Part shown: piece after piece, positions 37,960 to 48,411 of the stretch
How the letters are laid out: each line of letters opens with the position of its first letter
Position numbering within the stretch: position 1 is the stretch's first letter
Assembly (NCBI GenBank): GCA_033344775.1
Contig: JAWPMT010000005.1
Span: 1,409,501 to 1,473,500, forward strand
Direction: 5' to 3'
Source of the DNA: Cytophagales bacterium
GTDB taxonomy: Bacteria > Bacteroidota > Bacteroidia > Cytophagales > Cyclobacteriaceae
Length of the DNA: 64,000 nucleotides
Translations under genes and position numbers: made by a program
Notes under the pieces: generated by a model
What the model was told of the DNA's origin: nothing
Databases searched by the model: none
The model's input: the letters and a program-made list of their open reading frames with translations, nothing else

Positions 37960-39393
37960 TTAAAGGGCAAACCACATTTTCACTGCATTATCCACTGCCT
38001 GAGGAGGAGTATTTGGATTCGCTCCAACCTCATCAGGAGGGAATGAAAATCGCTGAAGGAAATCATCAATTACAGCGCCTGGTACTTCATCAAGCTCAGG
38101 AACTCTGGTTCTTCTTACATGGTTCCAGGAAACTACTGGTCGCATGAAAGTTTCAAGGTACTGCTGCTCATGAATCTGCTGCTGAGTAACACCAACGAAA
38201 GTCGCTGCAAAAGCATCGATATCAGCTTGTGCGATCGATGCAGTAGCACCGTCAATAGCACCACCATAGTACTGCAAAGCAAGTGTAACACCTTCCTGAG
38301 TCAGTGCATCAGCATCACCAGTTACCTCGCCAGCCAAAGCCAACTCAGCACGATAAAGTGCAGTCTCAGCAGGCGTATACCATACAGCTGGGAAGTTGTA
38401 ACGGATCATACCAGTTGATACAACTGCTCCGAAAGCTCCAAAAGAGAAGCTACCGTAAGGAGGCGTATCGTAATCATCACCACCGTTGATATCAGTAAGA
38501 AAGATACCCAAACGAGGATCACTGTTATCTACCAAAAGATCCCTTAAGACAGGAGAAGCAGCGTAAACACCAACAACTTCATTGTTTTCAGTTCCAAAGA
38601 AGGTATTGTTCAAATCTGCAAATGCATTTTGATTACCAACATTGTTAAAGAAAGGGAATCTTGCTACGTGTCCGAGCTCTGTGATCAAAGGACGAGTAAG
38701 AACGTCAGCAATTCTAGGAGCAGCGTATCCAGGATCAGCATTTCTGATCAACATCAAAATACGCAACTGCAAAGAGTTAGCAAATCGCTCCCAATTCGCC
38801 ATGTTACCACCGTAGATGAAATCCTCAGACCCGATAGGGAATGCACCTTCTGCAGGGATAGCAGCGATCAATGATACTGCTTCGTCCAACATATCAACAG
38901 TACCTTTCAGTACAGTCTCTTGTGAATCAAAGTTAGGAGAAGGGAAATCGATACCATTCAATGCTTCGGTGAATGGAATTTGCTCGAAAATAACTGACAA
39001 CTCATAGAAAGCCAGGGCTTTCATGATCACTGCAAATGCAGTTACGTTATTCTGAACTTCACCAGCTGCTCTCGCATCATTCTCTAGCAATACCAGGTTA
39101 CCCAACACAAGGTTGTAGTACATGAACCAGGTGTTACCTGTCAAGAAACTTGTGGTTATACCTGCACGAGGCGAGTTGAAACAAGCTGAGAAATGTTGAG
39201 GAACGTCCATGATTCGAGTTCCAAGCTCAGTTTGCTTTCTAGCTTCATATGATACCAAAACATTTGGTATGATCGTAGCAGGGTCAGCAATTGTAGACGC
39301 CAATGGGTCAGAATTGATGTCCAGCTTTTCCTCGCAGCTAATTGCTCCGAAGAACATCGCTGCGATAAACATATATATAGAGATTTTTTTCAT
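37960..39393 (-). CDS. SusD/RagB-like outer-membrane lipoprotein
   Basis: SusD-like proteins sit as lids over SusC channels and bind oligosaccharides or peptides. The 477-residue product has a signal with lipobox (GAISCEEKLDINSDPLA). TPR-like helices follow, with the typical segments AFAVIMKALAFYELSVIFEQ and ANWERFANSLQLRILMLIRN. It belongs to the SusD_RagB-like group (SusD-like_2). It is cotranscribed with the SusC gene just upstream, 14 bases away. Confidence 0.93.
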   Translation of the reverse strand: MKKISIYMFIAAMFFGAISCEEKLDINSDPLASTIADPATIIPNVLVSYEARKQTELGTRIMDVPQHFSACFNSPRAGITTSFLTGNTWFMYYNLVLGNLVLLENDARAAGEVQNNVTAFAVIMKALAFYELSVIFEQIPFTEALNGIDFPSPNFDSQETVLKGTVDMLDEAVSLIAAIPAEGAFPIGSEDFIYGGNMANWERFANSLQLRILMLIRNADPGYAAPRIADVLTRPLITELGHVARFPFFNNVGNQNAFADLNNTFFGTENNEVVGVYAASPVLRDLLVDNSDPRLGIFLTDINGGDDYDTPPYGSFSFGAFGAVVSTGMIRYNFPAVWYTPAETALYRAELALAGEVTGDADALTQEGVTLALQYYGGAIDGATASIAQADIDAFAATFVGVTQQQIHEQQYLETFMRPVVSWNHVRRTRVPELDEVPGAVIDDFLQRFSFPPDEVGANPNTPPQAVDNAVKMWFAL

Positions 39394-39407
39394 TACTAGT
39401 CTTCTTT

Positions 39408-42400
39408 TTAGAATCCGAATCTAAGGTTGAAACCAAAGCTTCTAGTAGAAGCTACTGACTGACGCTCAACCCCTACACCATCACTAGCAGAACCGAAAAG
39501 GTTAGCTTCTGGATCGATGTGAGGAACTGTAGAGTAAAGAAGAGCGAGGTTACGTCCTTCGAAACCTACTGTAATAGATCGGATAGGAGAGTTAGATAAC
39601 CAAGAAGAAGGAAGCGTGTAAGAAATGTTTGCTTCTCTTAATTTCACATAAGTAGCATCAAAGATGGTAGCTTCGGCGATACTGTTATCGTCGAGGCTCT
39701 GCCAGTACGCTTGAGCGGATCTTACAGGAACGTCATTGTCTCTGAATGTTCCGTCACCGTTATCAAGTACACCTTCCAAATCGATGAATGTACCTTGTCT
39801 GTTACGCAATGTCTCTTCAGTCAAACCTGCTGTCCACAATGCATTTACAGTAGAAGATCTCATCAAACCACCAACACTTGCATCGATAGTGAAACCGAAG
39901 TTGATGCCTTTCCAAGAGAAGTTATTGGTGAAACCACCTTGCCACTCAGGGAATACAGAACCGAATGTTCTTGCTTCACCAGCCTGACGAGCTCCGTTAA
40001 CAGGGTTGATGATAGGTCGACCAGAAACAGAATCTCTCAAGAAAGGAATACCGAAAAGTTGGAATTCTTTTCCTGGCTCAGCAACAACTTGTAAGCTGTT
40101 GAAAGCAGAAGCGATCAATAGACGATCAACACCTTCGGTCAATTCTTTTACTGTAGACTCAGCAGTAAAGAAGTTTGCGTTTACACTCCACTGGAAATCT
40201 CCTTGCTGGATGATATCCACGTTCAAAGAAAGCTCGATACCTTCGTTTTGTACTTCTCCCGCGTTCAACGCAATGGTTGCAAAACCCGTACTTTCTGGAA
40301 TTGGAGCAGGGAAGAACTGATCGGTAGTAACCGCATTGAAGTATGTCGCATCTAAACCAACTCGACCATCGAAGAAACCAAGTTCGAATCCAAATTCGAC
40401 CGTTGCTTTGTTCTCAGGAACCAAATTCTGGTTAGGGAATCGGTTTGTTTTTCCGAAAGCAAGAACGCCATTATAAGGGAAGGTAAGGTTCAAACCATAC
40501 TGTCCGTTTGCAGTAGTTCTAGGGAAGAATCGGAAATCCGCCTGATAAGGCACAGCATCGTTACCAATGTTTGCCCAGCTAGCTCTGAACTTACCGTAAG
40601 AAAGGATGTTGTTAGAGATCTGGAATGCATCAGTAAATACGAATGCAGCACTGATCGATGGATAGAAATAAGAATTGTTATCCAAAGGAAGTGTTGAAGA
40701 CCAGTCATTACGAGCTGTAGCCGTTAAAGTCAACCAGTTCTTGTAAGAAAATTCAGCTTCTCCGAAAACACCATATAATCTGATTTCAGAGAATCCTCTA
40801 TCAGGAGAGTTGTTAGCAGCATTCGCAGTTTGGAAAAGACCTGCAATTACAAGATCCTGAGCAAAGTTTGTTTCCTGCTCGAAGATTCGCTCGTTATACT
40901 GAATTCCACCAAGGATGTTGATATTGATGTCCTCGTTAACAGGGATATTGTAGTTAGCAATACCATCAATAGTCAACTGTCGACGGTTGATGTTATCAGT
41001 TTGAAAGTCTCCGTTAACTCGACCTAATGTACCTTTTGCGTTGGCAATGAATCGATTATCCTGTACGAAATCGTATCCTACACGTCCTTTGAAAGTCAGG
41101 TTATCTATAGGAGAGTAATCGATAGAATAGTTTCCTAAGAATCTAGAAACTTTCTGATCATTTTGGTTCTCTCTTCGAGTCCAGTAAGGGTTGTTAGTAG
41201 ACTGCTCGATAATACCAACCTGGTTACCATTGTCATCAGCCCAATCCTGGAAATCTTTGAAATCGATTGAACGACCAAAGTTTGCTATACCGAAGATGTT
41301 AGGGTCGTTAGCACCCTGAACACCAACACCTCTGTTGATAGAGCGAACGAATTGTGCACTGAATCTAGACTTCAGGTTCTTGCTGTGATTGAAACCAGCA
41401 TTTAAGCTAGTAGTCAAACGATCAAGGTTCGCACCTGGAAGGATACCTTCCTGATTCAAAGAGGTAATACTCAATCGATAATCACCTCGCTCATCAGCAT
41501 CAGCAATTGAAAGGTTGTTGATGAATGTCAAACCATTGTGGAAGAAATCCTTATAGTTCTCATCTTGTGTTTGCAAAGGCTCATCAATACCAAGAATGTT
41601 ATTTCTTCTGATCTGACCCTGGATAGGCTCACCCCAGCTAGTAGAAAGGAAAGATGAATCATACTTTCCGAGCGTACCAGTTGAATAACCATTCTGGAAA
41701 TCAGGAACTTTAAAGATTTCATCAACTCTGAAAGAAGTACTGAAATTAACAGTAGGCGCTCCAGAAGCTGATTTTTTACCTTTCTTGGTAGTTACAACGA
41801 TTACCCCAGCACCTGCTCGAGATCCGTAAAGTGCAGCAGCAGCTCCACCTTTCAATACGTTGATAGACTCGATATCATCTGGGTTCAATAGTCCTGCGTT
41901 GTTACCGAAATCTCTGTTACCAGCGATTCGGCTAGTTGAAGCATCCTGAGCGTTAGAGATTGGCACACCATCAACTACCCAAAGTGGGTTGTTTCGACCT
42001 GCCAAAGAGGATACCCCTCTAATAGTGATTTTTGATGATGATCCCAGGTTACCAGAAGAACGTCCGATTCTTACTCCAGTTACTTTACCCTGAAGTGCGT
42101 TAAGAATGTTGGTTTCTCTGGCTTTTACCAGTTCATCACTTTTTACTCCTGATACAGAGTAACCTAAGCTTCTGGACTCTCTCTCGATACCCAAAGCAGT
42201 TACAACTACGGTTTCCAGTTCCTGTACATCAGAAGTCATGGCTACGTCGATCACAGATCGTGAGCCAATCTCAGCTTCTTGAGAAACTAAACCGATAAAG
42301 GAGAAAATAAGCACTCCACCTTCGTCAGGCACAGTGAGACGATAGTTACCATCTAAGTCTGAGGTAGTACCGGTAGTTGTACCTTTAAGCACAACATTTA

Positions 42401-42521
42401 CTCCAGGGATAGTAGACCCATCCTCAGCAGATGTGATTGATCCGCTTACTGTCCTTTGTGCGAATACGGACGCGATCGCACAAAAAGAGAACAGTAAACT
42501 AAATAGTAGTTTTCTCTTCAT
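39408..42521 (-). CDS. SusC/RagA-family TonB-linked outer-membrane protein
   Basis: The start at MKRKLLFSLLFSFCAIASVF (1037 residues) gives a standard signal peptide; the frame runs 30 codons further upstream. Domains in order: a carboxypeptidase-like regulatory domain (VSGSITSAEDGSTIPGVNVV), the plug with the SusC signature (GTTSDLDGNYRLTV, GVSSLAGRNNPLWVVDGVPI), and a 22-strand-type barrel ending FGFNLRFGF. It imports SusD-bound ligands using TonB energy. The operon partners SusD and the Calx-beta lipoprotein follow. No degradative enzyme is linked, so the substrate is open. Confidence 0.95.
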   Translation of the reverse strand: MKRKLLFSLLFSFCAIASVFAQRTVSGSITSAEDGSTIPGVNVVLKGTTTGTTSDLDGNYRLTVPDEGGVLIFSFIGLVSQEAEIGSRSVIDVAMTSDVQELETVVVTALGIERESRSLGYSVSGVKSDELVKARETNILNALQGKVTGVRIGRSSGNLGSSSKITIRGVSSLAGRNNPLWVVDGVPISNAQDASTSRIAGNRDFGNNAGLLNPDDIESINVLKGGAAAALYGSRAGAGVIVVTTKKGKKSASGAPTVNFSTSFRVDEIFKVPDFQNGYSTGTLGKYDSSFLSTSWGEPIQGQIRRNNILGIDEPLQTQDENYKDFFHNGLTFINNLSIADADERGDYRLSITSLNQEGILPGANLDRLTTSLNAGFNHSKNLKSRFSAQFVRSINRGVGVQGANDPNIFGIANFGRSIDFKDFQDWADDNGNQVGIIEQSTNNPYWTRRENQNDQKVSRFLGNYSIDYSPIDNLTFKGRVGYDFVQDNRFIANAKGTLGRVNGDFQTDNINRRQLTIDGIANYNIPVNEDININILGGIQYNERIFEQETNFAQDLVIAGLFQTANAANNSPDRGFSEIRLYGVFGEAEFSYKNWLTLTATARNDWSSTLPLDNNSYFYPSISAAFVFTDAFQISNNILSYGKFRASWANIGNDAVPYQADFRFFPRTTANGQYGLNLTFPYNGVLAFGKTNRFPNQNLVPENKATVEFGFELGFFDGRVGLDATYFNAVTTDQFFPAPIPESTGFATIALNAGEVQNEGIELSLNVDIIQQGDFQWSVNANFFTAESTVKELTEGVDRLLIASAFNSLQVVAEPGKEFQLFGIPFLRDSVSGRPIINPVNGARQAGEARTFGSVFPEWQGGFTNNFSWKGINFGFTIDASVGGLMRSSTVNALWTAGLTEETLRNRQGTFIDLEGVLDNGDGTFRDNDVPVRSAQAYWQSLDDNSIAEATIFDATYVKLREANISYTLPSSWLSNSPIRSITVGFEGRNLALLYSTVPHIDPEANLFGSASDGVGVERQSVASTRSFGFNLRFGF

Positions 42522-42608
42522 AAAAACACATTTGATTAGTAAAACTTTTAACACATTGGTGAGCAACAACCAGGCAACGCAAAACCCGGAATAGGCAATT
42601 ACTCGCTT

Positions 42609-42616
42609 CAAATATA
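42609..42616 (-). promoter_or_regulatory. Candidate -7 element of the SusC operon
   Basis: TATATTTG on the minus strand matches TAnnTTTG and lies about 88 bases before the SusC start. No clear -33 TTG at 17-23 bases was found, so this is tentative. The rest of the 310-base gap to hppA holds only the hppA terminator. Confidence 0.35.
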
Positions 42617-42781
42617 TAGCGCTTTAACAATTATTAGCATATCTGGAAGATTTAAATATTGAGATAATGTTATGTTTTGGCGATAAAATCAACAGAGGTT
42701 TAAGAATAAAATAGGGATTTTCCAAACTAAACAGTAGTTTAATTCTTAACGATCTCCTGATTGTTTACTAAAAGACAAAAA

Positions 42782-42809
42782 AAAGACCCAGACGATGGTC
42801 CGGGTCTTT
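42782..42809 (-). terminator. Intrinsic terminator of hppA
   Basis: AAAGACCCAGAC and GTCCGGGTCTTT form a 12-base stem with one mismatch and a four-base loop. On the minus strand it continues into a run of eight T. Confidence 0.85.
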
Positions 42810-42831
42810 GTCTCATGATTGATGTAAAGTG

Positions 42832-45219
42832 TTACCTTATTTCATCAAGTTTTTCGTCAATTTCTTCCTTGCTACCTTTCAGAACAGTAACAGAAGTTTT
42901 TTCTTCACCGTTTTCAGTGGTCTTCGTCGTAACTGTAGCTTCGTAATCCTCTCCTTCTGTAGCAGTCATCTCTACCTTCACCTCTTTTGAGATGGAAGTT
43001 GTCTGGCTTACACCATCGTCATTCATTGCTACAGTTACGGTAATCTCGTTATCAGACTGTGCATGTCCACTTCCATGACCACCTAAAATTGGTGCAATGA
43101 TCAATCCTACCAGACAGGTCAATTTGATCAGGATATTCATGGAGGGACCGGAAGTATCTTTGAATGGATCACCTACGGTATCTCCTGTTACTGCCGCTTT
43201 ATGTGCATCTGACCCTTTATATGTCATCTCTCCATCAATCATAACTCCTGCCTCGAAGCTTTTCTTGGCATTATCCCAGGCTCCTCCCGCATTGTTTTGG
43301 AAGATCGCCCAAAGTACTCCAGACACAGCAACACCTGCCATGTAGCTACCCAATGCCTCAGGTCCCATTACGAATCCTATAATAACAGGTGTCACTATGG
43401 TGATGGCTCCTGGCAACATCATTTCTTTGATAGACGCCTTAGTGGAGATTTCTACACATTTATCATACTCCGGCTTGGCCGTACCTTCCATGATACCTGG
43501 AATCTCTTTGAATTGGCGTCTCACTTCTTTCACCATTTCCATGGCTGCTTTACCTACAGATCTCATAGCCAAAGCAGAAAATACCACAGGGATCATTCCT
43601 CCAATAAACAAGGCCGCCAAAACATCTGCTTTAAAGATGTTAATTCCGTCAATACCTGTGAAAGTCACATAAGCCGCAAATAAGGCCAGAGCTGTCAATG
43701 CCGCAGAAGCAATTGCAAATCCCTTTCCGATCGCAGCAGTGGTGTTTCCAACAGAATCCAGGATATCTGTTTTCTCACGAACGTCTTCAGGAAGTTCACT
43801 CATTTCAGCGATACCGCCCGCATTATCAGCGATAGGTCCAAATGCATCAATGGCCAATTGCATGGCAGTCGTAGCCATCATCGCAGAAGCTGCAATACCT
43901 ACACCGTAGAATCCAGCCAACTCATAAGCACCCCATATCGCGCCAGCAAATAAGATAATTGGTGCGAATGTGGACATCATACCGGTAGAAAGACCAGCGA
44001 TGATGTTGGTACCTGCTCCGGTTGCAGAGTTTTGTACGATTTCCAAAACAGGTTTCTTACCCAATCCCGTGTAATACTCTGTAAAGTAAGAAATTAGTCC
44101 GCCTACAGCCAGACCTACCAATACGGCATAGAACACGTGTCTCGAAGAAACAGCCAATGCCCCCTCCCCGAAGAAATACATGGTCATCTCTGCTGGCAAC
44201 AACAGTTTAATGATAAACCAACAAGCAATTGCAGTTAAAATGATGGAACCCCAGTTTCCTTTGTTCAAGGCAGCCTGAACCTGTGGTTCTTTCGCTCCTT
44301 CATCTGTCACCTTGATCAGGAATGACCCTAAAATGGAGAAGATGATACCAACTCCGGCAATCACCAAAGGCAACAAGATCGGTCCGATACCATTGAATGC
44401 ATCGTTAATTGATCCGCCCATGTCACGAATAACATAGTTACCCAATACCATAGAGGCCAAAACAGTAGCCACATAAGAACCGAACAAATCAGCTCCCATT
44501 CCTGCAACGTCACCTACATTATCTCCTACATTGTCAGCGATGGTGGCAGGGTTACGAGGATCATCCTCAGGGATACCTGCTTCTACTTTTCCTACCAGGT
44601 CAGCTCCTACGTCAGCAGCTTTGGTGTAAATACCCCCACCTACTCGGGCAAAAAGAGCGATAGACTCTGCTCCAAGTGAGAAACCAGCCAATGCTTCAAG
44701 TACGACAGTCATTTGATCCACACCGTCAGCCGACCATGTGCCGTTCATAAACCAGTGGAACAATAAGATAAAGAGTACGCTCAATCCGAATACCGCCAGA
44801 CCAGCAACGCCAAGTCCCATGACCATACCACCAGAAAATGAAACTTTCAATGCTTTTGGCAAACTACTTCTCGCTGCCTGAGTGGTTCTGACATTGGCTG
44901 CCGTGGCAATGCGCATTCCGATGTTTCCAGCCAAAGCGGAGAAAACAGCTCCAAATACGAATGCCACCACGATAAACCAGTGTGTGGTTTCCACGATGGT
45001 TGAAACAATCCCTAGTAATACACCAGCGATCACCACGAATATGGCCAACACGCGGTACTCAGCCGAAAGGAAAGCCAATGCACCTTCTCGGATGTATTTG
45101 GCCAGTTCCTGCATCTTGGTATCTCCTGCATCCTGACTATTTACCCATTTGGCTTTAACTGCCATTACAAGCAGGCCAATCAGTCCCAGCACAGGAACTG
45201 CATAAATCAAGTAGTTCAT
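42832..45219 (-). CDS. hppA: Membrane-bound proton/sodium pyrophosphatase with extra C-terminal tail
   Basis: HppA hydrolyses pyrophosphate and pumps H+ or Na+ across the inner membrane. The 795-residue product has about 16 transmembrane segments, the substrate motif [39 protein letters not shown] and the late motif [20 protein letters not shown]. The [10 protein letters not shown] segment has Ala at the position that marks the K+-dependent class. After the last membrane segment (LIAPILGG) comes an unusual tail of about 75 polar residues, strand-like and charged at the end. An in-frame extension by readthrough of an old stop is possible. The predicted promoter element is at 45345-45352. Confidence 0.95.
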   Translation of the reverse strand: MNYLIYAVPVLGLIGLLVMAVKAKWVNSQDAGDTKMQELAKYIREGALAFLSAEYRVLAIFVVIAGVLLGIVSTIVETTHWFIVVAFVFGAVFSALAGNIGMRIATAANVRTTQAARSSLPKALKVSFSGGMVMGLGVAGLAVFGLSVLFILLFHWFMNGTWSADGVDQMTVVLEALAGFSLGAESIALFARVGGGIYTKAADVGADLVGKVEAGIPEDDPRNPATIADNVGDNVGDVAGMGADLFGSYVATVLASMVLGNYVIRDMGGSINDAFNGIGPILLPLVIAGVGIIFSILGSFLIKVTDEGAKEPQVQAALNKGNWGSIILTAIACWFIIKLLLPAEMTMYFFGEGALAVSSRHVFYAVLVGLAVGGLISYFTEYYTGLGKKPVLEIVQNSATGAGTNIIAGLSTGMMSTFAPIILFAGAIWGAYELAGFYGVGIAASAMMATTAMQLAIDAFGPIADNAGGIAEMSELPEDVREKTDILDSVGNTTAAIGKGFAIASAALTALALFAAYVTFTGIDGINIFKADVLAALFIGGMIPVVFSALAMRSVGKAAMEMVKEVRRQFKEIPGIMEGTAKPEYDKCVEISTKASIKEMMLPGAITIVTPVIIGFVMGPEALGSYMAGVAVSGVLWAIFQNNAGGAWDNAKKSFEAGVMIDGEMTYKGSDAHKAAVTGDTVGDPFKDTSGPSMNILIKLTCLVGLIIAPILGGHGSGHAQSDNEITVTVAMNDDGVSQTTSISKEVKVEMTATEGEDYEATVTTKTTENGEEKTSVTVLKGSKEEIDEKLDEIR

Positions 45220-45344
45220 AAGTTTTTAGAATTTCTGCAACGGTCCATCAATCTTCTCTCTCTGGAGTTTCTTATCTCGTTAATTGACTTTTGAATTTGG
45301 TTCTTCTCACGACCGTTAGGTTGCCTTTTTTTGAAAACGTCGTG

Positions 45345-45352
45345 CAAAGATA
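45345..45352 (-). promoter_or_regulatory. Candidate -7 element of hppA
   Basis: TATCTTTG on the minus strand fits TAnnTTTG and would give a leader of roughly 120 bases to the hppA start. The 305-base gap around it, up to the exonuclease gene, contains no supported coding frame. Confidence 0.4.
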
Positions 45353-45524
45353 TAGGAATGATGAAATTATAAAAACGCTAAATGTAGGATCTGAAAATAC
45401 ACTGGAACATCGGCAATGGCAAACAGGAACCGATGCCTGTCTCTTTGAACATTTAGATCAAGTTAGTTCAATAGAAAAATTTCAAAACCACACTTATATA
45501 TAAGGAGTGCTCTCCCCCTTCTAT

Positions 45525-46544
45525 TCAGGTCGGCTCAGATGTTTCTATTTCCTCTCGGATGGAAAGGGAGTTGACGCTATGGGCATCCAGGCCTTGCTGC
45601 TTTAGCCATCGGGCATATGTATCCGTGTAGCCATGTGTAACCCACACTTTTTCTGCCCCTGTCTCTTTGATTGCCCAGTTGAGTCCATCCCAGTCGGCAT
45701 GATCTGACAGCACAAACCCATGCCCGCTATTGCGACGTTTCTTGATCCCACGGACATTCATCCATCCAGAAACCGTTGCTACTTCGTATGGCTGGAATTT
45801 TCGCATCCAGCTCGTGCCTAGCGCCGAAGAAGGTGTGACGATGAGGCTTCCGGCAAAGTCTCTGTTTTTGTTACGTTCTTCGGAGACATAGGAAACCTCT
45901 GGTAGTTGGGCTCCATCACCATTCAGGGCCTGGTGTACATTCCAGACAGCTCCATGTACATAGATAGGGCCAATGTCTCTATTGACACTCGTGATGATAC
46001 GCTGCGCCTTACCCAGGGCATATGCACAAATGATAGACGCTTTCCCTACCCGAGCATTGGCCGCCCACCAATCATTGATCTCCTTCATGACCTCTACCTG
46101 AGGCTGCCATTGAAAAACGGGCAAGGCAAACGTAGATTCCGTGATAAAGGTGTGGCACTTTACTGGCTCGAAATCCGGTGAAAAATGATCAGGCTCTGTT
46201 TTGTAGTCTCCAGATGCTACCCAGACTTCTCCTTTGTATTCCACGCGGACTTGCGCACTACCCCAGATGTGCCCAGCTGGATGGAAGGAGAATTTCACCC
46301 CATTGACGGTGAATGATTCTCCAAATTCTTTAAGGGTAAGATGAATGTCCTGGCCAAGCCTGAGTTTGAGAATTTCGTTGTTTTGGCGTTGGGCGATATA
46401 GTATTTGTGTCCCCAACGTGCATGATCTGAATGGGCATGGGTAATTACCGCTTTGTCCACCGGATGCGTAGGATCTATGAACACGTCTGCCCGAGGGCAA
46501 TAAATGCCCTTCGGAGAAAACGTCAATAGATCCTGTTCAATCAA
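45525..46544 (-). CDS. Metallo-beta-lactamase-fold nuclease of the DNA ligase-associated exonuclease type
   Basis: The 339-residue product has the metallo-beta-lactamase HxHxDH site (VITHAHSDHARWG, near residue 35), later metal ligands (FHPAGHIWGSAQVRV, ASGDYKTEPDHF) and a beta-CASP-like C-terminal half (FVLSDHADWDGL, KVWVTHGYTD). This matches the ligase-associated putative exonuclease family often encoded beside an ATP-dependent DNA ligase and helicase. Here neither is nearby; instead it overlaps folE by four bases (46541-46544). The role in DNA repair is inferred from the family. Confidence 0.82.
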   Translation of the reverse strand: MIEQDLLTFSPKGIYCPRADVFIDPTHPVDKAVITHAHSDHARWGHKYYIAQRQNNEILKLRLGQDIHLTLKEFGESFTVNGVKFSFHPAGHIWGSAQVRVEYKGEVWVASGDYKTEPDHFSPDFEPVKCHTFITESTFALPVFQWQPQVEVMKEINDWWAANARVGKASIICAYALGKAQRIITSVNRDIGPIYVHGAVWNVHQALNGDGAQLPEVSYVSEERNKNRDFAGSLIVTPSSALGTSWMRKFQPYEVATVSGWMNVRGIKKRRNSGHGFVLSDHADWDGLNWAIKETGAEKVWVTHGYTDTYARWLKQQGLDAHSVNSLSIREEIETSEPT

Positions 46545-47236
46545 ATTTCAGCTCGACTATTTACATAATTCAGGAATTCATTCTTGATGTCCTGATCCTT
46601 AAATTTACCGCTGAAGTGAGCCGTACCTGTACGGCTATTAGTATCGTTGACTCCTCGGGAAGAAACACACATGTGCGCAGCATCCATTACCACTGCTACA
46701 TCCTCAGTTTCAAGAATCTTTTTCAGCTCATTGGCTATCTGCACTGTTAGACGCTCCTGAACTTGTGGCCTTTTACTGAAATATTGTACGATTCGGTTGA
46801 TTTTAGACAATCCAATCACTTTGCCACTAGAGAAATAAGCCACATGTGCTTTTCCGTAAATAGGCACGAAGTGATGCTCACAATGTGAGTAGAAAGTAAT
46901 GTCTTTCTCAACCAGCATTTGATCATACTGATACTTATTCTCAAAGAGCTTTGGCTCCGGCTTGTTGGCAGGATTGAGACCTGAGAATACCTCCTTCACA
47001 TACATTTTAGCAACTCTTTTAGGCGTACCACTGAGGCTATCATCATCCAGGTCAAGTCCCATGATGTGCATGATCTCTCTAAAATGCTTCTCGATAAGCT
47101 CAATTTTTAGGTCATCGTCCATTACGAATGCATCTGCTCTCAAAGGCGTTTCATCCGAATTAGAAAAATGATCGAATTCTAAATCCTTGTTATCGTGATC
47201 AGACGGGGTACTCAACAAAGTTTCTTTCTGTTTCAT
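46541..47236 (-). CDS. folE: GTP cyclohydrolase I
   Basis: FolE converts GTP to dihydroneopterin triphosphate, the first step of folate and, with QueD, of queuosine synthesis. The 231-residue product has the zinc and active-site motifs YSHCEHHFVPIYGKAHVAYF and AHMCVSSRGV, and KPQVQERLT-like (SKRPQVQERLTVQIA). The first 38 residues are acidic and not conserved. With the start at 47236 the gene overlaps queD by 38 bases; a start at Met-39 (47122) would remove the overlap but shorten the N-terminus. Confidence 0.95.
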   Translation of the reverse strand: MKQKETLLSTPSDHDNKDLEFDHFSNSDETPLRADAFVMDDDLKIELIEKHFREIMHIMGLDLDDDSLSGTPKRVAKMYVKEVFSGLNPANKPEPKLFENKYQYDQMLVEKDITFYSHCEHHFVPIYGKAHVAYFSSGKVIGLSKINRIVQYFSKRPQVQERLTVQIANELKKILETEDVAVVMDAAHMCVSSRGVNDTNSRTGTAHFSGKFKDQDIKNEFLNYVNSRAEI

Positions 47237-47606
47237 AAAGGGTTATTTTCATATCCAGCGAAGAATCGATCTTTTCGCGTAGGATATTGTAGATCACTAC
47301 AGCGATATTCTCTGCCGTAGGGATCAAATTTTTAAATTCTTCAACGTCAAGATTCAAATTCCGGTGATCGAACTTGTCCGTCACATGTTTCTTGATCAGG
47401 TCGCTTAACAACTTCATGTCATAAACATATCCTGTATCAGGATCTGGTTCGCCAACCAGTCGAACGATCAACTCGTAATTGTGACCATGCCAATTAGCAT
47501 TGTTACATTTCCCAAATACCTCCTCATTCTTTTGCACATCCCAACTGGGATTATGCAAACGATGAGCGGCATTAAAATGTTCCTTCCTAAATACTGCGAC
47601 CTTCAT
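47199..47606 (-). CDS. queD: 6-carboxytetrahydropterin synthase QueD (6-pyruvoyl tetrahydropterin synthase family)
   Basis: The 135-residue product has zinc-binding histidines in FNAAHRLHNP and NANWHGHNYELIVRL, the catalytic Cys in FGKCNNANWHGH, the DMKLLSDLIK segment and the ending ILREKIDSSLDMKITLYET. QueD makes 6-carboxytetrahydropterin for queuosine from the FolE product, so queD-folE adjacency fits. The Cys-to-His spacing favours QueD over a eukaryote-type PTPS. Other que genes are not in this window. Confidence 0.92.
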   Translation of the reverse strand: MKVAVFRKEHFNAAHRLHNPSWDVQKNEEVFGKCNNANWHGHNYELIVRLVGEPDPDTGYVYDMKLLSDLIKKHVTDKFDHRNLNLDVEEFKNLIPTAENIAVVIYNILREKIDSSLDMKITLYETERNFVEYPV

Positions 47607-47754
47607 TCCAAACGATTAACGAATAGCAACCGGAATTAATTCCGTAACGAGCAGGATAACCCGCATTGGTGATACAATGTTCTGATTTATCCAATTTGCT
47701 TCAAAGAAAAAGAATTATTCGTTGCTTGCCGCATTACTACTATATCTTCGCCGC

Positions 47755-48411
47755 ATGGTCGTCTCCGAGATAAGGTCCAGCATCCAGCAATACCGGGCCA
47801 AAGGCATGCGCATGTTCACTACGTCATCTTTTCAAACGCATAGCCTGGTCATGCTTCACATATTAAGCGAAGTTGACCCCACCATTCCTGTGTATTTCAT
47901 CAACACGGGGTATTTATTCCCCGAAACCCTCTCTTTTCGGGATCAGGTAGCCGAATCTTTTGGCCTGAATGTGATCGATCTAAAACCACAAACCCCTAAG
48001 TATTTGCAAAGAGAACCGAATGGCAAACTCATGTTCACCACGGACCCTGACCACTGTTGCTACCTGAACAAAACCCAACCGATGGAGGCTGTCTTGAGCA
48101 GTTTTGACATTTGGATCAATGGGGTGCGTGCCGATCAAAGTGCCACGAGAAAGGCGATGAAAGTAGAACAGCCTGCTCCCTTCAATTCCATGCGTTTTCA
48201 TCCGATGTTGGACTGGGACAAGCGCATGATATTCAGGTACATCAAAGAAAAAGACCTGCCCCGACATCCTTTGGACGCCAAAGGGTTTGTCAGTATCGGT
48301 TGCGAACCGTGTACGCGACAACCCGACCCAGAAATGCAAGAGCGTGAAGCTCGCTGGTATGGCCTCAATAAAGTAGAATGTGGACTACACACTGATTTGG
48401 TAAGTAAATGA
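47755..48411 (+). CDS. cysH: Assimilatory (phospho)adenylyl-sulfate reductase CysH
   Basis: CysH reduces activated sulfate to sulfite with thioredoxin. Start at MVVSEIRSSIQQYRAKGMRM gives 218 residues; the frame extends 11 codons upstream. It has the nucleotide site TSSFQTHSLVMLHIL, the pair DHCCYLNK and the CxxC in IGCEPCTR, which together ligate a [4Fe-4S] cluster, and the catalytic ECGLH near the C-terminus. Presence of the cluster cysteines points to APS rather than PAPS as substrate. It is unlinked to other cys genes here and overlaps the next gene by four bases. Confidence 0.92.
   Translation: MVVSEIRSSIQQYRAKGMRMFTTSSFQTHSLVMLHILSEVDPTIPVYFINTGYLFPETLSFRDQVAESFGLNVIDLKPQTPKYLQREPNGKLMFTTDPDHCCYLNKTQPMEAVLSSFDIWINGVRADQSATRKAMKVEQPAPFNSMRFHPMLDWDKRMIFRYIKEKDLPRHPLDAKGFVSIGCEPCTRQPDPEMQEREARWYGLNKVECGLHTDLVSK

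Noticed and set aside
45291-45503. 70-codon plus-strand frame upstream of hppA
   Set aside because: It covers the likely hppA promoter, starts beside no plausible signal and resembles nothing known.
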